A stretch of 64,000 nucleotides of DNA. Origin: an uncultured Flavobacteriaceae bacterium (GTDB taxonomy: Bacteria > Bacteroidota > Bacteroidia > Flavobacteriales > Flavobacteriaceae). The notes under the pieces were generated by a model. It did no database searches. It was not told the origin of the DNA and worked only from the letters and a program-made list of their open reading frames with translations. A program made the position numbers and the translations under genes. The stretch covers positions 1,443,178 through 1,507,177 of the forward strand of contig CALSTP010000001.1 of assembly GCA_943789305.1 (NCBI GenBank). Direction: 5' to 3'. Every line of letters starts with the position of its first letter. Position 1 is the stretch's first letter. Shown in pieces: positions 43,422 through 53,040 of this stretch.

Positions 43422-44717
43422 TTATCCTCCGAAATCGTCGAAACGAATATTTTCGGGCGGGATTCCAAAATCATCAGACATTCGTTCTACCGCTTGATTC
43501 ATCAAAGGAGGCCCACAGAAATATACTTCAATATCCTCAGGTGATTCGTGTTTAGACAAATAGTTATCAATTACTACTTGATGAACAAAGCCTTTAAAAC
43601 CATCACCTGCTCCATCCAAACCATCTTTTACCTTCCAATTATCCTCTTCAAGAGGTTCTGAAAGGGCTACATAAAATTTGAAATTTGAGAAATCTTTTTC
43701 AAGAGCACGGAAGTGTTCTAGATAGAAAAGTTCTCTCTTAGAGCGTCCACCATACCAAAAAGTGACCTTACGTCCAGTTTTTAGAGTTCTAAAGAGTTGA
43801 TATAAGTGTGATCGCATTGGTGCCATACCAGCACCCCCACCAACATAAAGCATTTCAGAATCTGAGGGGTTGATGAAAAATTCACCAAAAGGACCCGAAA
43901 TGGTTACCTTATCCCCTGGTTTTTTTGAAAAAATATATGAGGATGCAATTCCAGGATTGACATCCATCCATCCATTTTTGTCTCGATCCCATGGTGGTGT
44001 AGCAATACGAACATTCAACATAACTTCTCTTCCTTCTGCTGGATAAGAAGCCATTGAATATGCACGTTCTACTGACTCTGGGTTTTTCATTGTCAGTGGC
44101 CATAAATTAAAATTATCCCATTCCATTTTAAACTTCTCAGGTTCTCCTGGATGTTCTTCTGGATGAGCGGAAATGTCTATGTCAGAGTATTTAATCTCAC
44201 ATTCTGGGATTTCAATCTGAATATATCCACCAGCTTTGTAATCCATTTCTTCAGGTAGTTCAACGACAAATTCTTTAATAAAAGAAGCAACATTCCAATT
44301 GCGAACAACTGTTGCTTCCCATTTTTTGATTCCAAAGACCTCTTCGGGTACTTGGATAACCATGTTTTCTTTAACTTTTACTTGACACCCTAAACGCCAT
44401 CCTTCTGCAATTTCTTTTCGTGAGAAATGTGGTTTTTCAGTGGGAAGAATTTCTCCTCCACCTTCCATAATTTGACACTTGCACTGAATACAGGTTCCAC
44501 CTCCTCCACAAGCAGATGGCAGAAATATTTTATTATTTCCTAGGGTAGTTAATAAAGTACTTCCCGATGAAACTTCGATATTATTTTCACCGTTTATCAT
44601 CAAGGCAACTGGACCTGATGGCATTAATTTGGCTTTAGCCCCCAACAACATTCCTACTAATAAAAAAATGATTAATAAGAAAACAACAATACTCGCTAAA
44701 ATAATAGTATAATCCAT
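43422..44717 (-). CDS. nqrF: Na+-translocating NADH:quinone reductase subunit F
   Basis: The 431-residue protein is the NADH entry point of NQR. An N-terminal membrane helix (5-27) is followed by a [2Fe-2S] domain with CGGGGTCIQCKCQ near 70 and a later Cys (LGCQVKV, 111), an FAD domain with RAYSMASYP near 223, and an NADH domain with VGGGAGMAPMRSHLYQ near 291 and the terminal YFCGPPLMNQAV. All cofactor sites are present. Last gene of nqrABCDEF, followed by a strong terminator. Confidence 0.97.
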   Translation of the reverse strand: MDYTIILASIVVFLLIIFLLVGMLLGAKAKLMPSGPVALMINGENNIEVSSGSTLLTTLGNNKIFLPSACGGGGTCIQCKCQIMEGGGEILPTEKPHFSRKEIAEGWRLGCQVKVKENMVIQVPEEVFGIKKWEATVVRNWNVASFIKEFVVELPEEMDYKAGGYIQIEIPECEIKYSDIDISAHPEEHPGEPEKFKMEWDNFNLWPLTMKNPESVERAYSMASYPAEGREVMLNVRIATPPWDRDKNGWMDVNPGIASSYIFSKKPGDKVTISGPFGEFFINPSDSEMLYVGGGAGMAPMRSHLYQLFRTLKTGRKVTFWYGGRSKRELFYLEHFRALEKDFSNFKFYVALSEPLEEDNWKVKDGLDGAGDGFKGFVHQVVIDNYLSKHESPEDIEVYFCGPPLMNQAVERMSDDFGIPPENIRFDDFGG

Positions 44718-44725
44718 AAATGATC

Positions 44726-45343
44726 TTATAATTTAATACCCATAAAACTCATAAATCCTATTGCCATCAAACCTGTGATGATAAAAGTTATTCCTAAACC
44801 TCGAAGAGGGGCAGGAACATTCGAATAGGTTATTTTTTCTCGAATTGCAGCAATAGCAATAATGGCCAAAAACCATCCAATCCCCGATCCAAATCCATAA
44901 ACTCCTGATTCGAGAACTCCTCCAAAATCTTTTTGTTGCATAAATAGTGATCCTCCTAAAATTGCACAGTTTACAGCGATTAATGGTAAAAATATCCCTA
45001 AGGCTCCATAAAGTGCAGGAGCAAATTTTTCTACAATCATCTCGACCAACTGAACCATCGATGCAATAACAGCAATGAACATGATAAAGCTTAAAAAACT
45101 GAGATCGATTGATGCGTATTCTGAACCTAGCCATGTTAATGCAGCTGGTTTAAGCAAATAAGTGTCTAATAAAAAGTTGATTGGTACTGTAATAGATAAA
45201 ACAAATATCACTGCAAAACCTAAACCAACTGCTGTTTTCACTGTTTTCGAAACAGCCAAATAGGAACACATCCCTAAGAAGTAGGCAAATATCATGTTCT
45301 CAATGAAAATACTTTTTACGAATAAATTAATGTATGATTCCAT
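44726..45343 (-). CDS. nqrE: Na+-translocating NADH:quinone reductase subunit E
   Basis: The 205-residue protein has six membrane helices and the paired inverted motifs of NqrE/RnfA: an N-terminal [21 protein letters not shown] with one Cys near 26 and [11 protein letters not shown] near 120 with the second Cys. NqrD and NqrE together hold the intramembrane [2Fe-2S] cluster between four Cys. It is 8 bases before nqrF. Confidence 0.96.
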   Translation of the reverse strand: MESYINLFVKSIFIENMIFAYFLGMCSYLAVSKTVKTAVGLGFAVIFVLSITVPINFLLDTYLLKPAALTWLGSEYASIDLSFLSFIMFIAVIASMVQLVEMIVEKFAPALYGALGIFLPLIAVNCAILGGSLFMQQKDFGGVLESGVYGFGSGIGWFLAIIAIAAIREKITYSNVPAPLRGLGITFIITGLMAIGFMSFMGIKL

Positions 45344-45346
45344 GAT

Positions 45347-46039
45347 TTAGTTTTTTTCAATGAGTTTACGGTTTCTAGAACGTTGAATCCAAATAAAAAT
45401 TCCAACAGTAATCAATGCCATTGGAGACAAGAGCATCAAACCATTGTTTTCATAACCCATTTCATAAAGCGCATCGGGTATTACTTGATAACCAAATAGT
45501 TTTCCTGAACCTAGTAATTCTCTAAAAAAGGCTACAACAATTAATATAAATCCATATCCTGCTGCATTACCAATACCATCTAAAAATGATGGCCAAGGAC
45601 GATTGGCTAAAGCGAAAGCTTCAAGTCTTCCCATTACGATACAATTTGTGATGATTAGTCCAATAAAAATCGACAGTTCCTTGTAGACATCATATGCATA
45701 TGCCTTGAGTACTTGATCTACCAATACCACCATTGCAGCTACAACTACCAATTGAACAATAATTCGAATACGATTTGGAATCAAATTTCTCAGCAATGAA
45801 ATGATTACATTAGAAGCCGCCATAACCACAACAACCGAGATACTCATTACAATGGCTGGTTTAAGTTGAACGGTGATTGCTAATGCAGAACATATACCCA
45901 AAACCTGAACGGTAATTGGATTGTTATCATCCATCGGATCGGATAGCAGGGCTCTGTTCTTTTTTGAAAACAAAGCTTCTTTGCCTTTGTTGACAAAAAA
46001 TAAGCTTGGTTTTTGTGAAGGTGTATGTTTTTGCTTCAT
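45347..46039 (-). CDS. nqrD: Na+-translocating NADH:quinone reductase subunit D
   Basis: I start at ATG 46039 (MKQKHTPSQKPSLF), giving 230 residues; the longer track start overlaps nqrC. Six helices are visible, with QVLGICSALAI and LIITNCIVMGRLEAFALAN carrying the two cluster Cys. The first 28 or so residues before FSKKNRALLSDPMDDNNP are longer and more basic than in typical NqrD, so an internal start cannot be excluded, although no ATG lies between. It is 3 bases from nqrE. Confidence 0.95.
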   Translation of the reverse strand: MKQKHTPSQKPSLFFVNKGKEALFSKKNRALLSDPMDDNNPITVQVLGICSALAITVQLKPAIVMSISVVVVMAASNVIISLLRNLIPNRIRIIVQLVVVAAMVVLVDQVLKAYAYDVYKELSIFIGLIITNCIVMGRLEAFALANRPWPSFLDGIGNAAGYGFILIVVAFFRELLGSGKLFGYQVIPDALYEMGYENNGLMLLSPMALITVGIFIWIQRSRNRKLIEKN

Positions 46040-46043
46040 GAAA

Positions 46044-46847
46044 TTAATTTTGGTAAGCAATTGTATTGGTTTCTTCAACTCCTTCTTGAGTTGGAACTTC
46101 TTCAATAGTTTCTTCTATAAGTTCTTCTGAGATAGTTGTTTGATTCATCTTAAAGTAGGGAGTGTAATGGGCTAAACGTTCCGAAATCATATCCGTAACA
46201 CCATCTCCAGTTATTGTTGCCCCTGAAATTGCATCAACCTCATGATCGTCTTTATCTAATCCCTTTGGATCATTATTTGTTTTGGAAACTGCTATTCCAA
46301 CAAGCTCTCCGTTAGAGTCAAATATGGTCTCTCCAACAAAACGGTCTTGAAACCATTTTTGGGTTATCTCAGCTCCTAGTCCGGCAGTTTCACCTTTATG
46401 GTCAAAAACTGCTCCTTTAATTGTTTTCATATCACTCTCCAAAGCAATATATCCCCAAATAGCATCCCATAGCCCTGCTCCTCGTAAAGGAACAATATAA
46501 AAAGTTTGAGTTTCAACTTCTGCAACGTATAAAGGATAACGTTGCTGTTCGACAGGCTTTTTAACTTCTGTTCCTAACTGAATTTTAAATGCGTTTACCT
46601 CTTCATCTGGAACACCTTTGAGTGTCAATGCTAGTTGTTGCTTTATGTATTGATTGTATAATTTTTCAGCACCATCTCGATCAGTATCAATTCCGATAGT
46701 AGAAAGAATATTTTGCATTTGTTCTTTACGAACATTTTCACTTTGTTTCTCTTTAAGTGATGTTGCTGTGTAAGCCAAAGAGGAGGCTACAACAAATACC
46801 ATAATCGTGGCAAAAAGAAAAGTATATGAATTGCTATCTCTATTCAT
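46044..46847 (-). CDS. nqrC: Na+-translocating NADH:quinone reductase subunit C
   Basis: The 267-residue protein has one N-terminal membrane helix (about 10-28) and a periplasmic flavodomain. The FMN-attachment motif VDAISGATITGDG near residue 210 is intact; the Thr after SGA carries FMN placed by ApbE. The acidic C-terminal tail (EELIEETIEEVPTQEG) extends past the usual end. It is 2 bases from nqrB and 4 bases from nqrD. Confidence 0.96.
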   Translation of the reverse strand: MNRDSNSYTFLFATIMVFVVASSLAYTATSLKEKQSENVRKEQMQNILSTIGIDTDRDGAEKLYNQYIKQQLALTLKGVPDEEVNAFKIQLGTEVKKPVEQQRYPLYVAEVETQTFYIVPLRGAGLWDAIWGYIALESDMKTIKGAVFDHKGETAGLGAEITQKWFQDRFVGETIFDSNGELVGIAVSKTNNDPKGLDKDDHEVDAISGATITGDGVTDMISERLAHYTPYFKMNQTTISEELIEETIEEVPTQEGVEETNTIAYQN

Positions 46848-46849
46848 AA

Positions 46850-48007
46850 TTAAGCTGTTTTAAGTTGAGCAGATGACCAACGTTTTTTTCGTTTTGATAT
46901 GTTGGATTCAACTACATAATGATCAATTGTTGGTGCAAATACATTCATCAATAAAATTGCCAACATTACTCCTTCAGGATATGCAGGATTAAATACTCGA
47001 ATTAGAATACAAAATATACCTACTAATATACCATAAATCCATTTCCCTCTATTGGTCTGTGCTGCAGATACTGGATCCGTAGCCATAAATACAATACCAA
47101 AGGCAAATCCTCCTACTACTAAATGATTCATCCATGGAAAACTCATTAAAGCATTTGCTCCCCAAAGATTAAATAAGAATCCCATTAGTGCAGCTCCTAA
47201 AATTCCACCAATCATAATACGCCAACTTCCAACTCCAGTAAAAATAAGTATCAATGCCCCTACTCCTACCCAAAGAGCTGATGTTTCAGCAATTGAACCT
47301 GGTATAGAACCATTGAACATTTCCATCATTGAATAACTCACATCATTACCAGCTGCAAGAGATCCAAGAATAGTTTCACCAGAGATAGCATCCACATTTG
47401 AGGCCTCAGAGACCCAAACTTTGTTTCCAGACATGTACGTTGGATAGGCAAAAAAGGCAAAAGCTCGAGCCGTAAGGGCTGGATTCAATATGTTCATCCC
47501 AGTACCTCCAAATGCTTCTTTTGCTATCAAAACTGCAAAAGCGGTTGAAATACCAACCATCCACAAAGGAATATCAACTGGCATTATCATTGGGATTAAA
47601 AGACCCGTTACCAGATATCCTTCATTCACCTCATGACCTCGATAAATTGCAAAAATAAATTCTATTGTTAATCCAACTACATAGGATACAATTATCATTG
47701 GAACTATTTTATATGAACCGTGAATAAATGCGTCTAGAAAAGTAAAAACTTCTCCAGTTTGAATGTAATATTGGTAACCCGTGTTATAAATTCCATAGAT
47801 CAGAGCAGGGATAAGTGCAATAATTACGGTAACCATTGTACGTTTTAAGTCTACTGCATCTCTAATGTGAGCTCCTTTTTGAGTTGTATGATTGGGTACA
47901 AACATAAAGGTGTCAAATGCATTTACAGCTGGAGCAAATTTTGCCCATTTTTCTCCCTTTGCAAATGGTTTTTTTATTTGGTCAATTTTGTTTCTTAAAA
48001 AACTCAT
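46850..48007 (-). CDS. nqrB: Na+-translocating NADH:quinone reductase subunit B
   Basis: The 385-residue integral membrane subunit contains riboflavin, FMN and the quinone site. About ten helices are visible, with GGTGMNILNPALTARAFAFFAYP near 165 and GFAFGIVFMATDPVSAAQTNRGKW near 300. The FMN-Thr motif reads VDAISGETILGS near 207, with Glu where the consensus SGAT has Ala. The gene is 11 bases after nqrA. Confidence 0.95.
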   Translation of the reverse strand: MSFLRNKIDQIKKPFAKGEKWAKFAPAVNAFDTFMFVPNHTTQKGAHIRDAVDLKRTMVTVIIALIPALIYGIYNTGYQYYIQTGEVFTFLDAFIHGSYKIVPMIIVSYVVGLTIEFIFAIYRGHEVNEGYLVTGLLIPMIMPVDIPLWMVGISTAFAVLIAKEAFGGTGMNILNPALTARAFAFFAYPTYMSGNKVWVSEASNVDAISGETILGSLAAGNDVSYSMMEMFNGSIPGSIAETSALWVGVGALILIFTGVGSWRIMIGGILGAALMGFLFNLWGANALMSFPWMNHLVVGGFAFGIVFMATDPVSAAQTNRGKWIYGILVGIFCILIRVFNPAYPEGVMLAILLMNVFAPTIDHYVVESNISKRKKRWSSAQLKTA

Positions 48008-48018
48008 ATATATCGATT

Positions 48019-49374
48019 TTATCCTACTTCTTTAATCATTAAAGCTATTCCTTTTTTGATGATATCTTGGGCTTCAATTTTTGAAGTTGAAGCATAATCT
48101 ATTAACCCAAAGTCTTCAGGAACTACCTCGTAGATTCCCAGAGCTTCCATTCTTTCAATGTCTTCTGCAATACAGGCTTTGACAAGTTGCATTGGAAAAA
48201 TATTCATTGGGAAAACTTTCTCCATTTCTCCAGTAACTACCAATGCTCGTTCTTCACCATTCAGGTTGGTTGTTACCTTTGCTTTCTTTGATCCAAACAA
48301 CCACGAAAGTGAGGTTTTTGAAATACTAGGAATGTGGTTATCCACAAAAGGTAACCATCCAAACATACGATATAAATTTCCTTCTGGAATTACAGAAACT
48401 AAATTGTTGTAATATCCTGTATATCCTTCTTCAGATGATGTTGTACCGCTCAATACATCTCCATTAATCACTCGAACTTCCTCTTCATGAGTTATGCCTG
48501 ATGCTTCTAGATAAGGCTTCAATGCAGCACCTATTGTAGTTTTATAATATTGTGGTTTTGCTACTGAAGAACCAACAACTGCAATAGTACGTTGAGAAGA
48601 AAATTGTCCTGTAGAGAATAAAATCCCAATATTCACTACGTCCTCTGGTTCAATAACCCAAACTCTATCACCGTAATTTATGGGATCAATCCGATGGATT
48701 TGAACTCCAGCATTACCCGCGGGGTGTTTTCCAGAAACTCCAATTAATTCTGCATCTTTAACGCCACCAAAAAAACCTTTGAAGGACTCATCAAAAGTTA
48801 AATTCACATTTCCCGACGTAAGTTTTTTGAGAACAGAAATTCCTCTTTGGAAATCTCGTTTATTATTCTTTAACAAAAATTCATAGTCAACATCTAATGG
48901 TGCTGTAGAATAGGTTGAAATAAAAATAGATTTTGGGGTGTCTTCCGGCTGAGCTATTATATTGTATGGACGTTGCTTTATAAAAGGCCAACTCCCACTC
49001 TTAAGAATAATTTCTTTAATTGTTTCTGCATCTAAAGATTCAAAATCTGGCACATCATAAGATATGGCTTCATCTGATTCATCAGCAGTAATCAGTACCT
49101 GAAGAATTTTACGCTTGGCTCCTCTGACAATTGCACTAACTTCACCAGAAACTGGAGAAACAAAATGAATTCTTGGATTTTGTTTTGAGAAGAATAAAGG
49201 GGATCCTTTTTTTACAGGCTCTCCTTCTTTTACGATTAGCTTCGGTGTGATATTAAAAAAATCGTCAGGTTTCAGAACAAATGTCTTTGGTCTTGGTAAT
49301 TCAACCAAAATTTTATTTGCTTCACCATCTAAGTTTAGCTTTGATCCTCTAGGGATTCGAATGTCTTTGGACAT
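48019..49374 (-). CDS. nqrA: Na+-translocating NADH:quinone reductase subunit A
   Basis: The 451-residue soluble subunit starts MSKDIRIPRGSKLNL and shows the NqrA/RnfC-like arrangement: PKLIVKEGEPVKKGSPLF near 48, a barrel-sandwich with VSPVSGEVSAIVRGAKRKIL near 74, GKHPAGNAGVQIHRIDPIN near 215 and VNGDVLSG-type segment near 300. It is the first gene of nqrABCDEF, which couples NADH oxidation to Na+ export and is typical of marine Flavobacteriia. A likely promoter is just upstream. Confidence 0.96.
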   Translation of the reverse strand: MSKDIRIPRGSKLNLDGEANKILVELPRPKTFVLKPDDFFNITPKLIVKEGEPVKKGSPLFFSKQNPRIHFVSPVSGEVSAIVRGAKRKILQVLITADESDEAISYDVPDFESLDAETIKEIILKSGSWPFIKQRPYNIIAQPEDTPKSIFISTYSTAPLDVDYEFLLKNNKRDFQRGISVLKKLTSGNVNLTFDESFKGFFGGVKDAELIGVSGKHPAGNAGVQIHRIDPINYGDRVWVIEPEDVVNIGILFSTGQFSSQRTIAVVGSSVAKPQYYKTTIGAALKPYLEASGITHEEEVRVINGDVLSGTTSSEEGYTGYYNNLVSVIPEGNLYRMFGWLPFVDNHIPSISKTSLSWLFGSKKAKVTTNLNGEERALVVTGEMEKVFPMNIFPMQLVKACIAEDIERMEALGIYEVVPEDFGLIDYASTSKIEAQDIIKKGIALMIKEVG

Positions 49375-49404
49375 GAAATGAATTATTAAATTCTAAAAAT
49401 CATG

Positions 49405-49412
49405 CAAATTTA
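49405..49412 (-). promoter_or_regulatory. candidate -7 element of the nqr operon
   Basis: The minus strand reads TAAATTTG, matching TAnnTTTG, 30 bases upstream of the nqrA ATG. The -33 region lacks a clear TTTG. A separate element, TATCTTTA at 49539-49546 on the plus strand, may serve the divergent plug gene. Confidence 0.5.
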
Positions 49413-49550
49413 CTAATTAAAACAGACTACTAAAAGTGGATCTAGAGGGAATTTATTTTATTTATATTCATTCTAAATAAATTGTTTAACCTATACGAAC
49501 AGACAACAACTTTACATACGAATTAATCCTTAATATTGTATCTTTAGAGC

Positions 49551-50804
49551 ATGAAAGCCCTTGAGACATATCCAACTCTTTTTTTAATTCTTTTTTCTTC
49601 CCTTTTGGGACATACTCAAGTCTTAAACGAAATAACAAATGTCGATTTTTTAAAAAGTATTTCTTTTAAATCCGAAACTGCGAAACATCAATTCCCTCTG
49701 ATCACAAAAGGAGAATCATTTATCCTTCAATTTGATGATCTTTTGGCAGAAGATAATGACTATTATTATGTGATTGAATACTTTGATCACGATTGGAAGC
49801 CCTCAAACTTGTATAAAAATGAGTATTTATCAGGTCTTGATAATCAAAGAATTTCAAACTACAAAAGTTCTTTTGGAACCCTTCAACGCTATACTCATTA
49901 TGAATTGACCTTACCCAATGAAAATACTCAATTTTTAATATCAGGGAATTATATGCTTTCTGTATTTGATGCCAATGATGAACTTATGTTTCGTAGAAAA
50001 TTTTTAATTTATGAAAACCTTGTCACAATTGAAGCTGGTGTGTTTAGGAGTAGAAAATTAGAGCAGTTTTCGACCCATCAAACGGTTCAATTTTCAATCA
50101 CCCCAATTGGCATTAATATTCGCAATCCAGATAAAGACTTAAAAATTACACTTATTCAAAATGAGCAATGGGATAATGTCAAAAAACTTTCTAAACCCCA
50201 ATATATTATTGGAAAAGAATTGCATTTCCGTTATGATATCCCCGCACAATTTGAAGGTGGAAATGAATTTTTATATTTTGATACTAAAGACAACCGTATT
50301 ACAAACCCCAGTATAAGTTACGTTGAACAGGAAGAAATCTATCAAACTTATTTATTTACAGATCCAGAGAGAGCCAATTATCCCTATACGTTCAACCCTG
50401 ACATCAATGGTGATTTTGTAATTAATACAGTTATGGGTGAAGATCCCTCCATTGAGGCAGATTATACACAAGTACATTTTAGCTTAGCAAAGCAATACAC
50501 GCTCAAAAATGAAGAAATATTCCTTTACGGCAAATTTTCAAATTATGAGTTAAATGAAAATTACAAACTGATTTATAATCCAAGCTATGAAGTTTATGAA
50601 GGAATCTTTCTTTTAAAACAAGGCTTTTATAACTATAAATATGTATGGAAATCTATAAATGGACTGGAAAAAAACAAAATAAGTGGTAATCATGCAACTA
50701 CTGAAAATCAATATTTAATTTTACTTTATGTTCGAGATATCAGAAATCAACATGATGAATTGATTGGAGTAAAAACACTTTCTTCTTTTGATATTAATAA
50801 TTAA
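49551..50804 (+). CDS. type IX secretion system plug protein (DUF5103)
   Basis: The 417-residue protein has a signal peptide (1-22, ending GHTQ) and the DUF5103 sequence: YYYVIEYFDHDWKPSNLYKNEY near 63, a YENLVTIEAGVFRSRK region, GNEFLYFDTKDNRI near 238, and a C-terminal QGFYNYKYVW. In Flavobacterium johnsoniae the homologous Plug protein closes the periplasmic side of the SprA translocon. The presence of this gene and gldA implies a T9SS, though no other T9SS gene is in the window. apaG follows after 52 bases. Confidence 0.88.
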   Translation: MKALETYPTLFLILFSSLLGHTQVLNEITNVDFLKSISFKSETAKHQFPLITKGESFILQFDDLLAEDNDYYYVIEYFDHDWKPSNLYKNEYLSGLDNQRISNYKSSFGTLQRYTHYELTLPNENTQFLISGNYMLSVFDANDELMFRRKFLIYENLVTIEAGVFRSRKLEQFSTHQTVQFSITPIGINIRNPDKDLKITLIQNEQWDNVKKLSKPQYIIGKELHFRYDIPAQFEGGNEFLYFDTKDNRITNPSISYVEQEEIYQTYLFTDPERANYPYTFNPDINGDFVINTVMGEDPSIEADYTQVHFSLAKQYTLKNEEIFLYGKFSNYELNENYKLIYNPSYEVYEGIFLLKQGFYNYKYVWKSINGLEKNKISGNHATTENQYLILLYVRDIRNQHDELIGVKTLSSFDINN

Positions 50805-50856
50805 TTATTTTTAATTGCATATCTTTATAATGTAAGTAGGGTTTATTTTAATTTAA

Positions 50857-51243
50857 ATGATACAACAAGTAACCAAAGGGATTCGAGTTTCAGTTGAAAC
50901 ACGGTATGAAGGGAGTTTCTTAAAAAACAGTATTTCCCATCATTCTTTTCGTTATTTAATTACAATTGAAAATCAAAGCAAAGAAACAGTTCAACTCATC
51001 AAAAGATATTGGATAATAAACGAAAGCCGAAAACGTCCTCAAGTTGTAGAAGGATCAGGAGTGGTTGGAAAAAAACCAATAATTAAATCTGGGCAAGTAA
51101 TACAATATGAATCTGGTTGCATCTTAAATTCTCCTACTGGATCAATGAAAGGTTACTATTCAATGATTAATCTTAGTTCTACCAATGAATTTAAACTAGA
51201 AATTCCTGTTTTTCAGCTAGAAACTCCTTTTTCTCTCAATTAA
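50857..51243 (+). CDS. apaG: ApaG domain protein
   Basis: The 128-residue protein is a clear ApaG: an Ig-like fold with GIRVSVETRYEG near 8, RYLITIENQSKETVQLIKRYWII near 33, VVEGSGVVGKKPIIKSGQ near 63 and the final SMKGYYSMINL. Name and family come from the E. coli apaGH operon; the function is unsure (phosphate or nucleotide binding and ion efflux have been suggested). No apaH is near. Converges on rsmG with a 4-base gap. Confidence 0.93.
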   Translation: MIQQVTKGIRVSVETRYEGSFLKNSISHHSFRYLITIENQSKETVQLIKRYWIINESRKRPQVVEGSGVVGKKPIIKSGQVIQYESGCILNSPTGSMKGYYSMINLSSTNEFKLEIPVFQLETPFSLN

Positions 51244-51247
51244 GAAA

Positions 51248-51865
51248 CTACAGCGGGAGATAAACAATTTTTTTTGTTTCAAAAAAATCTTCTTCGTAAA
51301 AATCCGATAAAGCAAAGATTCGTGCTTTAGGAAAGTTTTTTAGTTCCTCGGTCAAATCACCTCCCTTTAAATATAAAACACCATTGGGTAAATCGTGCTT
51401 ACTCTTTTTGCTGATATTTTTTTTTATCCAAGGAACAAAGACATCCATTCGAGTTACTGCTCGACTAATAACAAAATCAATAGGTTTTTTAAATTCTTGC
51501 GCTCTTTGGTGCCGAGCCTCTACATTTCTTAAATCTAAAGCTTGACTAATTTCTTGAACCACTTTAATTTTTTTCCCAATGCTATCGATCAAATAAAAAT
51601 CTACTTGAGGAAATAAAATTGCTAATGGAATACCTGGAAATCCTCCACCAGTTCCTACGTCAAGAATTTGACTGCCTGGAGAAAAATTAATCAAACGTGC
51701 AATGCTCAAAGAATGAAGTATATGTCTTTCATATAGCTCGTTAATATCTTTTCGAGAAATCACATTTATTTTTTCGTTCCATTTTCTGTAAAGTGATTCC
51801 AATTGATTAAATTGCTTTTTTTTTCGAGGTGATAAGCTTTGGAAGTAATGTTCTATTATATTCAA
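51248..51865 (-). CDS. rsmG: 16S rRNA (guanine527-N7)-methyltransferase
   Basis: I start at a TTG at 51865 (MNIIEHYFQSLSPRK), giving 205 residues, because relatives begin with this hydrophobic-aromatic pattern and the upstream 16 residues are a non-conserved hydrophobic stretch. The SAM site QILDVGTGGGFPGIPLAILFP near 69 and FVISRAVTRMDVF near 133 are typical of RsmG/GidB. It methylates G527 in the 530 loop. It diverges from the desaturase gene. Confidence 0.92.
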   Translation of the reverse strand: MNIIEHYFQSLSPRKKKQFNQLESLYRKWNEKINVISRKDINELYERHILHSLSIARLINFSPGSQILDVGTGGGFPGIPLAILFPQVDFYLIDSIGKKIKVVQEISQALDLRNVEARHQRAQEFKKPIDFVISRAVTRMDVFVPWIKKNISKKSKHDLPNGVLYLKGGDLTEELKNFPKARIFALSDFYEEDFFETKKIVYLPL

Positions 51866-51927
51866 AATGTAAATTTTTATCAAAAATATAACTAGTAAAG
51901 AAATAAACCACAATTAATTCAACAAGT

Positions 51928-53028
51928 ATGTCTAGAGAGATTAAACCTTTACGATTTTCCCGAAAAGATTCAAAGAAATTTTTTATTACTCTTAACAAAC
52001 GCGTAAACGAACATTTCAAAAAAATAAACGCGCCCAAAACAGGTAACTGGAAACTTTATTCAAAAACAGGGATTATGTTTATCTTATTCATAACCCCTTA
52101 TTTTCTAATTTTATTTACAGATTTTAATGCTTGGATTAAATTAGCACTTGCATTGATAATGGGTATTGGAATTGCTGGTGTAGGAATGAATGTTATGCAC
52201 GATGGAAATCATGGGTCTTTTTCAAAAAATCATTGGGTAAATAAAGTTATGGGGGCTAGTATTTACTTTTTAGCTGGAAATGTCCACAACTGGAAAGTTC
52301 AACACAACATACTCCATCACACCTACACAAATATTCATGGACATGATGAGGATCTTGAGGCTGGACGAATAATTCGTTTTTCAAAACACAGTAAATGGTT
52401 ATCTATCCACAAGTATCAGCATTTGTATTTTGTGTTTATATACGGACTACTAACGATAAATTGGGTGATTAGTACCGACTTTCTTCAGACATACAGATAC
52501 ATAAAACGAAAATTAACTTACAGAAATGCAATCCAACCCATTCGTCAATGGATTATTTTAATTTCTACTAAGTTAATTTATTTTGTGGTTTGGATAGTAA
52601 TTCCAATCTTGTTTTTGGAGATAGTGTGGTGGAAAATTTTAATTGGTTTTTTTCTAATGCATTATGTTGCAGGACTAATATTAAGTCTTGTATTTCAGCT
52701 GGCTCATATCATCGAAGACGCTCAAATGCCCCTACCTGACAAAAAGACCGGTACTATGAAAAATACATGGGCAATTCACCAACTGCTTACTACAGTTAAT
52801 TTTTCAACCAAAAACAAATTTGTGAACTGGTTTACTGGAGGGTTAAATCACCAAATAGAGCATCACATTTTTCCACACATCAGCCACATACATTACACAG
52901 ATATTGCTAAAATTGTTAAAAAAACTGCAAAAGAATTTAATTTACCCTATAACGAGTATAAAACTACCAGAAGTGCCTTATTTTCGCATTTCAAATATCT
53001 AAAACAAATGGGGCTTCAACCTTCATAA
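51928..53028 (+). CDS. membrane fatty acid desaturase
   Basis: The 366-residue protein has the three His boxes of acyl lipid or acyl-CoA desaturases: HDGNHGS near residue 91, HNILHHTYTNIHGHDED near 126, and HQIEHHIFPHI near 311, with four or more membrane helices between. The di-iron site is therefore complete. The last box (QxxHH form) resembles front-end or delta-6-like desaturases, but there is no cytochrome b5 domain, so the position of the double bond is open. It precedes an aminotransferase gene by 12 bases. Confidence 0.92.
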   Translation: MSREIKPLRFSRKDSKKFFITLNKRVNEHFKKINAPKTGNWKLYSKTGIMFILFITPYFLILFTDFNAWIKLALALIMGIGIAGVGMNVMHDGNHGSFSKNHWVNKVMGASIYFLAGNVHNWKVQHNILHHTYTNIHGHDEDLEAGRIIRFSKHSKWLSIHKYQHLYFVFIYGLLTINWVISTDFLQTYRYIKRKLTYRNAIQPIRQWIILISTKLIYFVVWIVIPILFLEIVWWKILIGFFLMHYVAGLILSLVFQLAHIIEDAQMPLPDKKTGTMKNTWAIHQLLTTVNFSTKNKFVNWFTGGLNHQIEHHIFPHISHIHYTDIAKIVKKTAKEFNLPYNEYKTTRSALFSHFKYLKQMGLQPS

Positions 53029-53040
53029 ACTCGTTATTAA

